A stretch of 64,000 nucleotides of DNA from JAIBJN01 sp963838795. GTDB taxonomy: Bacteria; Actinomycetota; Thermoleophilia; Gaiellales; Gaiellaceae. Shown here piece after piece: positions 41,520 to 49,910 of the stretch (the stretch's first letter is position 1; each line of letters starts with the position of its first letter). The notes below the pieces were generated by a model. The model saw nothing but the letters and a program-made list of their open reading frames with translations, did not search any database and was not told the DNA's origin. Position numbers and translations under genes: made by a program. The stretch lies in the NCBI GenBank assembly GCA_963838795.1, contig CAWISL010000001.1, positions 62,001 to 126,000 on the forward strand, written 5' to 3'.

Positions 41520-42732
41520 TGGCGTGAACGGCCGCGAGCGCGATGTCGTGACGGTACTGGACCTCGGGCAGCTCGATGTGCTCGACGGCGCGGTAGGCGC
41601 GCTCACGGGCATCGGCAACCGACTCGCCGAGCGCTGTCACGTCGAGCACGCGGCCACCCGCCGCCACGAGCGAATCTCCCTTGAGCGCCGTGCCTGCGTG
41701 GAAGACGAGCGCCCCCTGCGACTCCGCAGCGCGGATCCCGTCGATCGGGGCGCCCGACCTCGGCGCCTCGGGATAACCAGCGGCCGCCAGCACGACGGTC
41801 ACGGCCGACTCGGGCCCGGCTGCGAGCTCGACGCCTGTGAGCGAGCCCGTCGCGACGGCAGCGAGCGCTTCGAGCAGGTCGCCTTCGAGCCGGGGCACGA
41901 TCGCCTGTGTCTCGGGGTCGCCGAAGCGGCAGTTGAACTCGAGCACCCGCGGGCCGCCGTCCGTGAGCATGAGGCCCGCATACAGAAGGCCCTGGAACGG
42001 AGCCCCGTAGGCGGCGAGCTCGCGCAGCACAGGTCGATGGACGGCCTCCACCAACGATTCCACCTCGCCGTCCTCGAGCCAGGGAACCGGCGAGTAGCTT
42101 CCCATTCCTCCGGTGTTCGGGCCCTGGTCGTCGTCGAGCAGCCGCTTGAAGTCCTGCGCAGGCGCGAGCGGAAGCGCGGCCGTGCCGTCGCAGAGCGCGA
42201 AGAGCGAGACCTCTCGCCCTTCGAGGAGCTCTTCGACGACGACACGCTGCCCCAGAGCCCGCGCGCGCGGCAGGGCGGCCTCGAGCTGTGCCTCCGTCTC
42301 GCAGACGAAGACACCCTTTCCGGCGGCCAGGCCATCGGCCTTGACCACGCACGGCGCCCGCGGCTCGTCGAGCTCGGCCGCGGTCGGAACGCCGGCGGCG
42401 CGCAGGATCTTTTTGGCGAACGATTTCGAGCCCTCGATGCGCGCCGCTTCCGCAGTGGGCCCGAAGACGGTTGTACCGGCGTCGCGCAGCTCGTTCGCGA
42501 GCCCGCCGACGAGCGGGGCCTCGGGGCCGACGACCACCAGGTCGACAGCGAGGCGCCGGCAGAGCGCGCGCAGCCCTTCGAGGTCGTCGGCTGGGACCGG
42601 GTGGCAGGTTGCCAGGGCTGCCAGTCCCGGGTTCCCGGGGGCTGCATGGAGCTCGCCGAGGCCTGGGCTTCGAGCGATCCCCCACGCAAGCGCGTGCTCA
42701 CGCCCGCCGCTCCCGACGATGAGGACGTCCAC
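41512..42732 (-). CDS. purD: Phosphoribosylamine-glycine ligase
   Basis: A 406-residue ATP-grasp enzyme, step 2. It opens VDVLIVGSGGREHALAWGIA. ATP-grasp motifs include PCVVKADGLAAGKGVFVCE, VVVEELLEGREVSLFALCDG and ARVLEFNCRFGDPETQ-like PRVLEFNCRFGDPETQ. GTG 42732 has TAGACT 6 nt upstream (42744-42739). First gene of the purD-E-B-C-S-Q operon. Confidence 0.95.
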   Translation of the reverse strand: MDVLIVGSGGREHALAWGIARSPGLGELHAAPGNPGLAALATCHPVPADDLEGLRALCRRLAVDLVVVGPEAPLVGGLANELRDAGTTVFGPTAEAARIEGSKSFAKKILRAAGVPTAAELDEPRAPCVVKADGLAAGKGVFVCETEAQLEAALPRARALGQRVVVEELLEGREVSLFALCDGTAALPLAPAQDFKRLLDDDQGPNTGGMGSYSPVPWLEDGEVESLVEAVHRPVLRELAAYGAPFQGLLYAGLMLTDGGPRVLEFNCRFGDPETQAIVPRLEGDLLEALAAVATGSLTGVELAAGPESAVTVVLAAAGYPEAPRSGAPIDGIRAAESQGALVFHAGTALKGDSLVAAGGRVLDVTALGESVADARERAYRAVEHIELPEVQYRHDIALAAVHANA

Positions 42733-43098
42733 GCGGCGAGTCTAGTGCGGCCGTCGGGCGTGCGATGCGGGCGTCCGCCGCGCCTCCCGACCCGAGTGGC
42801 TCGACAAGCGACACGTGACACGCTCTCTTGACGATGCGTCACACACCGGCGCGAAGTTCGCCGATACGCTCGAAGCGGAGGGAGGCCCGCGGTCGGCCCC
42901 TGGGCGCGCGTGTACCAGTGTCAGAGTTGGTATCCGTCCGGCGCGTCGTCCCGCGAGCTTCCGCCGGCGGCCTCGACATCCCCGGCGCGACGGCGTGAAG
43001 TCAGACCCTCCTAGAGCCGCGTCACGGCTGGCAATAGTATTGCCCTTCCCGTAGCCGGCGCCCTGCGCCGCGGTCCAGCAGAAAGAGGAGGGAAGCGC
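42733..43098. promoter_or_regulatory. 366-bp divergent intergenic region between purD and the glnT-like gene
   Basis: It has no gene. On the left, TAGACT at 42744-42739 is a likely leaderless promoter for purD. On the right, GGCAAT-AGT-ATTGCC (43030-43044) is a perfect 6-bp palindrome containing TAGTAT (43035-43040), a possible -10 or operator for the glnT-like operon. GAGGAGGGA (43085-43093) is the Shine-Dalgarno of the GTG at 43099. Copies of GTCACA/GTGACA-like sequence near 42813-42843 might be regulator half-sites. No tRNA or riboswitch was recognised. Confidence 0.45.
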
Positions 43099-44496
43099 GT
43101 GCCGACCGACCTTGAAGCCTTTGTCAGCGCGAGGGGACGCAAGGCGAAAGTCGCCGAGGTCCGCAAGAAGATCGACGATCTCGGAATCACGTACGTCTAC
43201 TACCAGTTTCCCTCCGTCACGGGCCGGATCATGGGCAAGGGCGTTCCGGCTCCCCACTGGGAGACGATCGCCGGCAAGGGCTTCCAGCTCGTCTACGGCG
43301 CGACCGCGAACCTCTTCACCGACCGGCACGGCAACTACATCGGCTACGGGCCGGAGGCCGCGGAGCTCGTCGGCGTCCCAGAGCCCGAGACCTTCATGCC
43401 GCTTCCCTGGGACGACCGGGTAGCCCGAGTCTGGGTGACGTGCTTTCGCAACCGGGAAGAGCGTGAGAATCCGGGCGCCGTCCTCACCTCGGACTCCCGC
43501 GCGAACCTGAAGCGGATCCAGTCCGACTTCGAGGACGCGACCGGCCTCCACCTCCGCGCCGGCACCGAGCCCGAGATGATGTGGCTGAAGCTGGACGAGA
43601 AGGGCGAGCCCTCGGTCGAGGGCAAGACGAAGCCCTACTGCTACCACATCGATCAGTTCTCAGAGCTCCAGCCGATCATCCACAAGGTGATCGAGTACGG
43701 GCAGAAGATGGGGCTCGACATGATCCAGGGCGACCACGAGGACGCCCCAGGGCAGATCGAGCTCAACTTCGGCTTCGACCGCGCCGAGCAAACGGCCGAC
43801 AACCTCTCGACGTACCGTCAGATCTGCAAGCAGGTCGGCCGCGAGCTCGACGCCTTCCCGTGCTTCATGCCGAAGCCGTTCATGGGCGTCTCGGCCAACG
43901 GCTGCCACCACAACATCTCGCTCTGGCGCGGTGACGAGAATGCGTTCATGCCGGACACGAAGGACCTCCAGAAGCCGAGCAAGGTCGGCCTGAGGGCGAT
44001 CGGCGGCATCATGGCCCACCAGCCCGCCCTCACAGCCCTCACGTGCCCGACGGTGAACTCGTACCGGCGGCTCTGGGACACCGGCTTCTGGGCGCCGGTC
44101 TTCGCCGACTGGGGCTATCAGAACAGGACGACCGCGCTGCGCGTCTCCGCGCCGGGGCGCTTCGAGTACCGCTCGGTGGACTCGGCAGTCAACCCGTACC
44201 TGTCCCTCGCCGGCCTGATTGCGGCGATGCGCGACGGGATCGAGCGCAAGCTCGACCCGGGCGAGCCGGAGGAGCGGAACATCTACGAGGCGATGGAGGC
44301 CGGCAAGGAGGTCAAGCGGTTGCCGATGACGTTCGGCGCGGCGCTCGACGCGCTCGAGGACGACGACGTGATCAGGTCCGCGCTGCCCGGCGATATGTAC
44401 CGTGTGTTCATGCACTACAAGCGCGACGAGTGGGAGCGGTACTGCGCGCAGGTCAGCGACTGGGACGTCACCGAGTACCTCGACGTCCTTCCGTAG
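43099..44496 (+). CDS. glnT: Type III/GlnT-like glutamine synthetase, or gamma-glutamylmethylamide synthetase
   Basis: A 465-residue glutamine-synthetase-fold ligase. The N-terminal beta-grasp has VYYQFPSVTGRIMGKGVP. Catalytic motifs: AGTEPEMMW, GDHEDAPGQIELNF, NGCHHNISLW, SAPGRFEYRSVDSAVNPYLSLAGLI. It belongs to the GlnT/GMAS group, which makes glutamine or gamma-glutamylmethylamide from glutamate and an amine with ATP. Three split glutamate-synthase-domain genes follow directly, the arrangement known for gmaS-mgsABC of the N-methylglutamate pathway and for rhizobial glnT-glxBCD. Substrate (ammonia or methylamine) cannot be decided by eye. Confidence 0.85.
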   Translation: MPTDLEAFVSARGRKAKVAEVRKKIDDLGITYVYYQFPSVTGRIMGKGVPAPHWETIAGKGFQLVYGATANLFTDRHGNYIGYGPEAAELVGVPEPETFMPLPWDDRVARVWVTCFRNREERENPGAVLTSDSRANLKRIQSDFEDATGLHLRAGTEPEMMWLKLDEKGEPSVEGKTKPYCYHIDQFSELQPIIHKVIEYGQKMGLDMIQGDHEDAPGQIELNFGFDRAEQTADNLSTYRQICKQVGRELDAFPCFMPKPFMGVSANGCHHNISLWRGDENAFMPDTKDLQKPSKVGLRAIGGIMAHQPALTALTCPTVNSYRRLWDTGFWAPVFADWGYQNRTTALRVSAPGRFEYRSVDSAVNPYLSLAGLIAAMRDGIERKLDPGEPEERNIYEAMEAGKEVKRLPMTFGAALDALEDDDVIRSALPGDMYRVFMHYKRDEWERYCAQVSDWDVTEYLDVLP

Positions 44497-44510
44497 AGAG
44501 CGAGCTCGAA

Positions 44511-45443
44511 ATGTGCGGAATTGCAGGGATCATCTATCGGGACGGCACCCACGAGATCGGGCGCGACATGACCCGGATGCTCCAGTCGATGAAGCACCGG
44601 GGCCCCGACTCGACGGGCTACGCGCTCTACCGCCCGCACGACCACCAGCTGGTCATGCGCTACAAGCTCGCCGACGCGAACACACCCCGTGACTTCGAGT
44701 TCTCCGACCGGCTCGACCGGCACCAGGATCAGGTGCTCCGGCGCCTCAAAGCGATGGACGCCGACCTCCACGACGTCGAGGAGGAGACCGAGTACGCCTA
44801 CCGTGTCGCCTTCACGCTCCCGAACGGGAACATGAAGGAGCTCGCCGACCGGATCGAGGACATTCCGGACGCCGAGGTGCTCTCGCTCGGGCACTCGCTC
44901 GAGATCGTCAAGGACCTGGGCGACGCCGAGGAGGTCGCCGAGCAGTACGACCTCAAGGGCTTCACGGGCACGCATGCGATCGGCCACGTCCGCATGGCTA
45001 CCGAGTCCGACGTCGACATCTCGGGCGCTCACCCGTACTGGGCGTACCCGTTCATGGACGTCGCCGTCGTCCACAACGGCCAGCTCACGAACTACTTCCA
45101 GTGGAAGCGCCGGCTGGAGCGCAGCGGCCACCGCTTCCAGTCGGAGTGCGACTCCGAGATCATCGCCGTCTACCTCGCCGAGAAGATGAGCGAGGGCGCG
45201 AGCCTCGAGGGTGCCATGCGCGACTCGCTCGAAGAGCTCGACGGCGTCTTCACCTACATCGCCGTCACCGAGGACGCGCTGGGCGTTTGCAAGGACGAGA
45301 TGGCGGCCAAGCCGCTCGTCCTGTACGAGGCCGACGATCTGGTCGCGCTCGCCTCCGAGGAGATCGCCATCCGCGCCATCGTCGACCACGAGATCGACAC
45401 CCACGACCCGTACGAGGGCGAGGTGCTGGTGTGGCAGCGGTAG
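44511..45443 (+). CDS. Class II glutamine amidotransferase (GltB N-domain-like, MgsA/GlxB type)
   Basis: A 310-residue Ntn amidotransferase. Met is followed by the nucleophile Cys (MCGIAGIIYRDG). KHRGPDSTGYALY and HVRMATESDVDISGAHPYW shape the glutamine site, and VVHNGQLTNYFQWKRRLE follows. It corresponds to the first domain of glutamate synthase as a separate subunit. In N-methylglutamate synthase this subunit hydrolyses gamma-glutamylmethylamide. It lies 14 nt after the glnT-like gene and overlaps the next gene by 13 nt. Confidence 0.88.
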   Translation: MCGIAGIIYRDGTHEIGRDMTRMLQSMKHRGPDSTGYALYRPHDHQLVMRYKLADANTPRDFEFSDRLDRHQDQVLRRLKAMDADLHDVEEETEYAYRVAFTLPNGNMKELADRIEDIPDAEVLSLGHSLEIVKDLGDAEEVAEQYDLKGFTGTHAIGHVRMATESDVDISGAHPYWAYPFMDVAVVHNGQLTNYFQWKRRLERSGHRFQSECDSEIIAVYLAEKMSEGASLEGAMRDSLEELDGVFTYIAVTEDALGVCKDEMAAKPLVLYEADDLVALASEEIAIRAIVDHEIDTHDPYEGEVLVWQR

Positions 45444-46219
45444 GAGAGAGTCGGATCACGTACGACGCGCGCGGGCTCGCCGAGCCGTTCGCGGAGGCGC
45501 CGCGGACAGCCGAGATCGAGCATGGTCGGGCGACCTTCGACGCGCACGACCTGACCACGCGCCAGATCAACCTCGAGCTGCGGCGCCTGCTCTACGAGGA
45601 GGGCATCGCGGATGTGACCGTCCTCAACCCGGGCTCGAAGCACTCGCTCGGGGTCGGCATCCTCACGCGCTGCCGGATCACGTTCGAGGGCAGCCTCGGC
45701 TACTTCGGGTGCGGCCTGATCGACGGGCCGGAGATCCACATCACCGGCCGGGTCGGCTGGTCGGCCTGCGAGAACATGATGTCGGGGGTCGTGATCGTCG
45801 ACGGGAACGCCGGCTCGCTGACGGCTGCCGCAATCCGCGGCGGTGACGTCGTCGTCAAGGGCCAGGTCGGCGCGCGCACCGGGATCGACCAGAAGGGCGG
45901 AACCGTGATCGTCCTCGGCGACGCGGGCTCGATGACCGGCTTCATGATGCAGCGAGGCCGCCAGGTGATCGGCGGGGACGTCGGACCGGGGCTCGGCGAC
46001 TCGATGTACGACGGGACGATCTATGTCGCCGGGAAGGTCAAGTCGCTCGGCATCGACTGCGTCCCCGGCGAGTGGGACGAGGCCGACACCGAGCTCATCG
46101 AACGCAAGTTCAGGATCTACGGCCTCGGCGAGCCGCCCGAGTTCCAAAAGTTCGTCTGCGGCAAGAAGCTCTACAACTACGACAACCTCGAGCCCTCCGA
46201 GCGAAAGCTGGTGTTGTGA
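45431..46219 (+). CDS. GXGXG-domain protein (GltB C-terminal domain-like, MgsB/GlxC type)
   Basis: A 262-residue protein made almost entirely of the right-handed beta-helix GXGXG domain found at the C-terminus of glutamate synthase. It shows repeated gly-rich turns (LGVGILTRCRITFEGSLGYF, GWSACENMMSGVVIVDGNAG, QVGARTGIDQKGGTVIVLGD, MQRGRQVIGGDVGPGLGDSM). GTG 45431 overlaps the amidotransferase end; the stop overlaps the next ATG (TGATG). Its role is structural within the split complex. Confidence 0.87.
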   Translation: MAAVGESRITYDARGLAEPFAEAPRTAEIEHGRATFDAHDLTTRQINLELRRLLYEEGIADVTVLNPGSKHSLGVGILTRCRITFEGSLGYFGCGLIDGPEIHITGRVGWSACENMMSGVVIVDGNAGSLTAAAIRGGDVVVKGQVGARTGIDQKGGTVIVLGDAGSMTGFMMQRGRQVIGGDVGPGLGDSMYDGTIYVAGKVKSLGIDCVPGEWDEADTELIERKFRIYGLGEPPEFQKFVCGKKLYNYDNLEPSERKLVL

Positions 46220-47655
46220 TGGCCTCCGAAGAGACCGATCGCACGGTCCTCGGTCGCAGCCCGATCTTCACACCGGACGTCATCAACGACATCCACATGA
46301 AGGCCGAGCTCGGCCGCTACCGGATGCGGGGCTTCTCGATGTTCAAGAAGATCCCGCACTGGGACGAGCTCATGTTCATGCCGGGCACGCTGACCCGGTT
46401 CGTGATCGAGGGCTACCGCGAGAAGTGTCTGACGAAGACGGTGCTCGGCGCGCGCTTCGCGAAGAAGCCGATCGAGCTCGACATCCCCATCTACATCACG
46501 GGCATGAGCTTCGGGGCGCTCTCGCTCGAGGCGAAGATGGCGCTCGCCAAGGGCGCCTCCATGGCTGGCACGGCTACCTGCTCGGGCGAGGGCGGGATGA
46601 TCCCGCCGGAGCGCGACCTCTCCACGAAGTGGTACTACCAGTGCATCCAGAGCCGGTACGGGTTCAACCCGCACCACCTGATGCTCGCGGACGCGTGCGA
46701 GTTCTTCATCGGACAGGGCTGCAAGGTCGGGCTCGGCGGCCACCTCATGGGCCAGAAGGTGACGGAGCAGGTCGCGGAGATGCGCTCCCTGCCGCCGGGG
46801 ATCGACCAGCGCTCGCCAGCGCGTCACCCCGACTGGCTCGGCCCGGACGACCTCTCGCTCAAGATCCAGGAGATCCGCGAGGCAACCGACTACCAGATCC
46901 CGATCCAGCTCAAGCTCGGCGCCGCGCGCGTCTACGACGACGTTCGCATGGCGGCCAAGTGCGGGCCGGACATCATCTACCTCGACGGCGCGGAGGGGAG
47001 CACCGGTGCCGGCCCCCACATCGCCACCGAGGAGACGGGCATCCCGCTCATGGCGGCGATCCCCGAGGCGCGGCGTGCCCTCGAGGACGTCGGGCTAGAC
47101 GACCAGATTGATCTCGTCGTCGCAGGCGGGATTCGCAACGGCGCCGATGTGGCCAAGGCGCTCTCGCTCGGCGCGAAGGCCGTTGCCATCGGCACGACGG
47201 CGCTGATGGCGCTCAACTGCAACAAGGAGATCCCGGGCGTCACCGACTACGAGGGAACAGTGGGAGTCCCGGCCGGGCAGTGTTACCACTGCCACACCGG
47301 CCGCTGCCCGGTCGGGATCACGACGCAGGATCCCGAGCTCCGCAAGCGCCTCCACGTCGACGAGGCCGCCGAGCGGGTCTACAACCTCCTCACGGCGATG
47401 ACGATGGAGCTGCAAATGCTCGCGCGGGCATGCGGGAAGACGAACGTGCACTCGCTCGAGCCCGAGGACCTCTGCGCGCTCACGGTCGAGGCGGCGGCCA
47501 TGGCGAAGGTGCCCCTCGCCGGGACGAACTACGTCCCGGGCGTCACCGAGGAGCAGGCTCTCGCCGAGATCAAGCGGCTGCTCGAGAAGCACATCGAGTA
47601 CCCGGTCGACTACCTCCCCGACCAGCCTGCCGAGTACGCGGGCGCGGAGGATTGA
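46219..47655 (+). CDS. FMN-binding glutamate synthase domain protein (MgsC/GlxD type)
   Basis: A 478-residue FMN and Fe-S enzyme. The synthase core has ITGMSFGALSLEAKMALAKGA, CSGEGGMIPPERD, QIKLKLGAAR-like IPIQLKLGAARVYDD, and YLDGAEGSTGAGPHIATEE. The C-terminal Cys motif is CNKEIP then QCYHCHTGRCPVGITTQDPELRKRL, the 3Fe-4S site of glutamate synthases. It transfers ammonia or methylamine to 2-oxoglutarate in the family. It ends one base inside the next gene's start. Confidence 0.9.
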   Translation: MASEETDRTVLGRSPIFTPDVINDIHMKAELGRYRMRGFSMFKKIPHWDELMFMPGTLTRFVIEGYREKCLTKTVLGARFAKKPIELDIPIYITGMSFGALSLEAKMALAKGASMAGTATCSGEGGMIPPERDLSTKWYYQCIQSRYGFNPHHLMLADACEFFIGQGCKVGLGGHLMGQKVTEQVAEMRSLPPGIDQRSPARHPDWLGPDDLSLKIQEIREATDYQIPIQLKLGAARVYDDVRMAAKCGPDIIYLDGAEGSTGAGPHIATEETGIPLMAAIPEARRALEDVGLDDQIDLVVAGGIRNGADVAKALSLGAKAVAIGTTALMALNCNKEIPGVTDYEGTVGVPAGQCYHCHTGRCPVGITTQDPELRKRLHVDEAAERVYNLLTAMTMELQMLARACGKTNVHSLEPEDLCALTVEAAAMAKVPLAGTNYVPGVTEEQALAEIKRLLEKHIEYPVDYLPDQPAEYAGAED

Positions 47656-48092
47656 TGCTGATGACCAAAGAGCCTGAGAAGATCAGGTCGATCGACGCCG
47701 AGTACCTCTCCGGCCATCGCTTCTCCTACCAGGAGGACATGGCCGAGATCGAGGACGTCGACCTGCTGGCAGCCACGCCCGGTGAGGACCTCAACTGGCT
47801 CGAGGACGTCGAGCTGCTCGAGGAGGAGGGAGTGCCGGCGGTCTTCGACCGCTATTCGAACTCCTTCATCAAGATCTACTTCGCCATCCCGGACGGGCGT
47901 GATCACGAGATCGCGCGCAAGGTGCTCGTCAAGCACCTCCAGTCGGGCAACTCCTACGGCATCCAGCTGAAGGAGAAGCACACGAAGTTCCCGCAGCCCG
48001 AGCTCGGCCCGTGGGTCGAGGGCTCGCGGACCGTGGGGACGGACTGGCAGCCGCCCGTGCTGGAGGGCTGGGAGCCGCCGGAAGGCCACTGA
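47655..48092 (+). CDS. Unrecognised 145-aa acidic protein in the amine-glutamate operon
   Basis: A 145-residue protein that I cannot assign. It is acidic in the first 70 residues (EDMAEIEDVDLLAATPGEDLNWLEDVELLEEEG), then has an alpha-beta part (FIKIYFAIPDGRDHEIARKVLVKHL) and a Trp/Pro-rich tail (PWVEGSRTVGTDWQPPVLEGWEPPEGH). No signal, membrane segment or Cys. ATG 47655 overlaps the preceding stop (TGATG), so it is coupled to the FMN subunit and may be a fifth subunit or regulator of the complex. Confidence 0.65.
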   Translation: MLMTKEPEKIRSIDAEYLSGHRFSYQEDMAEIEDVDLLAATPGEDLNWLEDVELLEEEGVPAVFDRYSNSFIKIYFAIPDGRDHEIARKVLVKHLQSGNSYGIQLKEKHTKFPQPELGPWVEGSRTVGTDWQPPVLEGWEPPEGH

Positions 48093-48250
48093 GAGTCGAA
48101 GGGGCAGGCGCCGGGCGGGCCCACCCCTTCGGAGTTCCCGGAATCGAGCTTCTGCCTCAACGCGGCGGCGCGGTGCGCCTTGTCGGACAGGTCTCCCTCG
48201 AGCCCGGTGTACCTGTCTACGGAGCCAGCTGCCTGCCGGATTGCCCTGCT

Positions 48251-49084
48251 GTGCGTAGAGTCCCGCTCGACTTGGATCCTGCTCTGATCGAGGCCTTCCG
48301 CCGGGACGGCGCGGTGTACGTGCGCGGCGCGCTCTCGCCGGAGGATGTCGCCCTCGTCGAGCGCGGGATCGAGCGGAACCTCGCCGCGCCCAGCCCGCGG
48401 GCGATCGTCGCCAGCCGTCCTGACGACCCTGGCCGCTTCGTCGAGGACTTCTGCAACTGGCAGGCGATTCCCGAGTACGAGGAGTTCGTTCGCGGGTCGT
48501 CCTCAGCCGCCATCGCCGGTGAGCTCATGGAGAGCAAGAGCGTGCGCCTCTTCCACGACCACCTGCTCGTAAAGGAGCCCGGCACGTCGCAGCGGACGCC
48601 CTGGCACCAGGATCAGCCCTACTACAACGTCGAGGGCACGCAGGTCGTCAGCATGTGGATGCCGGTCGATCCGGTCGCCCGCGAGGCCACGCTCGAGTTC
48701 GTGGCGGGCTCGCACCGCGGGCCGTGGCTGATGCCGAGGACCTTCCTCGACGAGGAGGCGAAGTGGTTTCCGGAGGGGAGCCTCGAGGAGCTGCCGGACA
48801 TCGATGCCGAGCCGGAGCGCTTCCGCATCCTCGGGTGGGCGCTCGAGCCGGGTGATGCCGTCTTCTTCCACATGCTCAGCCTGCACGCGGCCGGGGGCGT
48901 TCCCCTCGGCAGCCGGCGGCGTGCGTTCTCGGTGCGGTTCCTGGGTGACGATGCGACGCACGCCCCGCGGCAGTGGAAGACATCGCCGGAGTTCCCCGGG
49001 CTGGTCGACGAGCTGCCCGCAGGGGCGCCGATGGAGCACCCGCTCTTCCCAGTGCTCTGGACGCGCGACCCGACGGGCTCGTAG
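48251..49084 (+). CDS. Phytanoyl-CoA dioxygenase family protein (Fe(II)/2-oxoglutarate oxygenase)
   Basis: A 277-residue PhyH-family oxygenase. The iron-binding H-x-D is in PWHQDQPYYNVEG, the distal His in FFHMLSLHAAGGVPLGSRRR, and an Arg for 2-oxoglutarate follows (RRRAFSVRFLGDD). GTG 48251 gives a start at VRRVPLDLDPALIEAFRRDG, the normal family N-terminus. The 159 nt before it contain no gene. Members hydroxylate diverse substrates including ectoine and phytanoyl-CoA; the substrate here is unknown. Confidence 0.87.
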   Translation: MRRVPLDLDPALIEAFRRDGAVYVRGALSPEDVALVERGIERNLAAPSPRAIVASRPDDPGRFVEDFCNWQAIPEYEEFVRGSSSAAIAGELMESKSVRLFHDHLLVKEPGTSQRTPWHQDQPYYNVEGTQVVSMWMPVDPVAREATLEFVAGSHRGPWLMPRTFLDEEAKWFPEGSLEELPDIDAEPERFRILGWALEPGDAVFFHMLSLHAAGGVPLGSRRRAFSVRFLGDDATHAPRQWKTSPEFPGLVDELPAGAPMEHPLFPVLWTRDPTGS

Positions 49085-49088
49085 CCCC

Positions 49089-49910
49089 GTGCCCGTCTCC
49101 GCCTTCCTGCTCGCGCTCGGCGCTGCCTTCGTGCACGCGCTCTGGAACCTGCTGCTCGCACGCGCTCGCGACCCGGAAGCTGCCGGAGCGGTCGCGCTGG
49201 TCACAGCGGTGGTCGTCTTCAGCCCGGTGCTCGCCTTCACCTGGGAGCTCGAGACCGAGGCCTGGCCGTACATCGCCGCGAGCTCAGCTCTCGAGCTCGC
49301 GTACTTTGCCCTTCTCGGCGCCGCCTATCGGCGCGCCGAGCTCTCGGTCGTCTACCCGCTTGCGCGCGGGGTCGCGCCGGTACTCGTGCTCGTCGCCGGC
49401 GTCCTTGCGCTCGGTGCGAAGACGACCGCGCTGCAGGCCCTGGGCGTCTGCCTCGTCGGGCTCGGCGTTCTCCTCGTGCGCGGCCTGCGCCGGCCTGCCG
49501 GCTCGACCGGGATCCTCTTCGGCCTCGCGATCGCCTGCTCGATCGCGGCGTACACGCTCGTGGACGATGAGGGGATTCGCTTTGCGAACGCGGTCACGTA
49601 CCTCGAGCTCACGCTGATCGTCCCCGCGGTCGGCTACGCGCTCGGAATAGCCTGGCTCAAGGGCCGCGCTGCCTTGCGGGACGAGCTGAACGCCTCCACG
49701 GTCCTCGCCGGCCTCGGCATGTGGGTCGCCTACGGCCTCGTGCTCGCGGCGCTCGCCCGCGCCGAGGCCGCGCCTGTCGCCGCAGTCCGCGAGACGAGCG
49801 TCGTCATCGCCACGATCGGCGCGGCCCTCTTCCTCGGCGAGCCGGTGCCGCGCTCCCGCCTGGCCGGCGCCGCCTTGGTCGCTGTCGGCGTTGCGCTGCT
49901 CGGCGTCTAG
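49089..49910 (+). CDS. EamA/DMT family transporter
   Basis: A 273-residue membrane protein with nine to ten helices in EamA arrangement (AAFVHALWNLLLARARDPEA, YPLARGVAPVLVLVAGVLALG, VAAVRETSVVIATIGAALFLGE). GTG 49089 follows the dioxygenase stop by 4 nt, so the two are likely co-transcribed. It overlaps the convergent TIR gene by 4 nt at its end. Confidence 0.88.
   Translation: MPVSAFLLALGAAFVHALWNLLLARARDPEAAGAVALVTAVVVFSPVLAFTWELETEAWPYIAASSALELAYFALLGAAYRRAELSVVYPLARGVAPVLVLVAGVLALGAKTTALQALGVCLVGLGVLLVRGLRRPAGSTGILFGLAIACSIAAYTLVDDEGIRFANAVTYLELTLIVPAVGYALGIAWLKGRAALRDELNASTVLAGLGMWVAYGLVLAALARAEAAPVAAVRETSVVIATIGAALFLGEPVPRSRLAGAALVAVGVALLGV

Noticed and set aside
42733..43098. tRNA or purine riboswitch in the purD-glnT gap
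   Set aside because: No cloverleaf and no riboswitch core could be folded by eye; only promoter-like boxes and a short palindrome were found.
48093..48250. Possible glycine-riboswitch-like sequence (GAGAGTCGAAGGGGCAGGC) before the PhyH-like gene
   Set aside because: Only a short string resembles the aptamer core; the paired stems and second conserved loop could not be traced, and the downstream gene is not a glycine gene.
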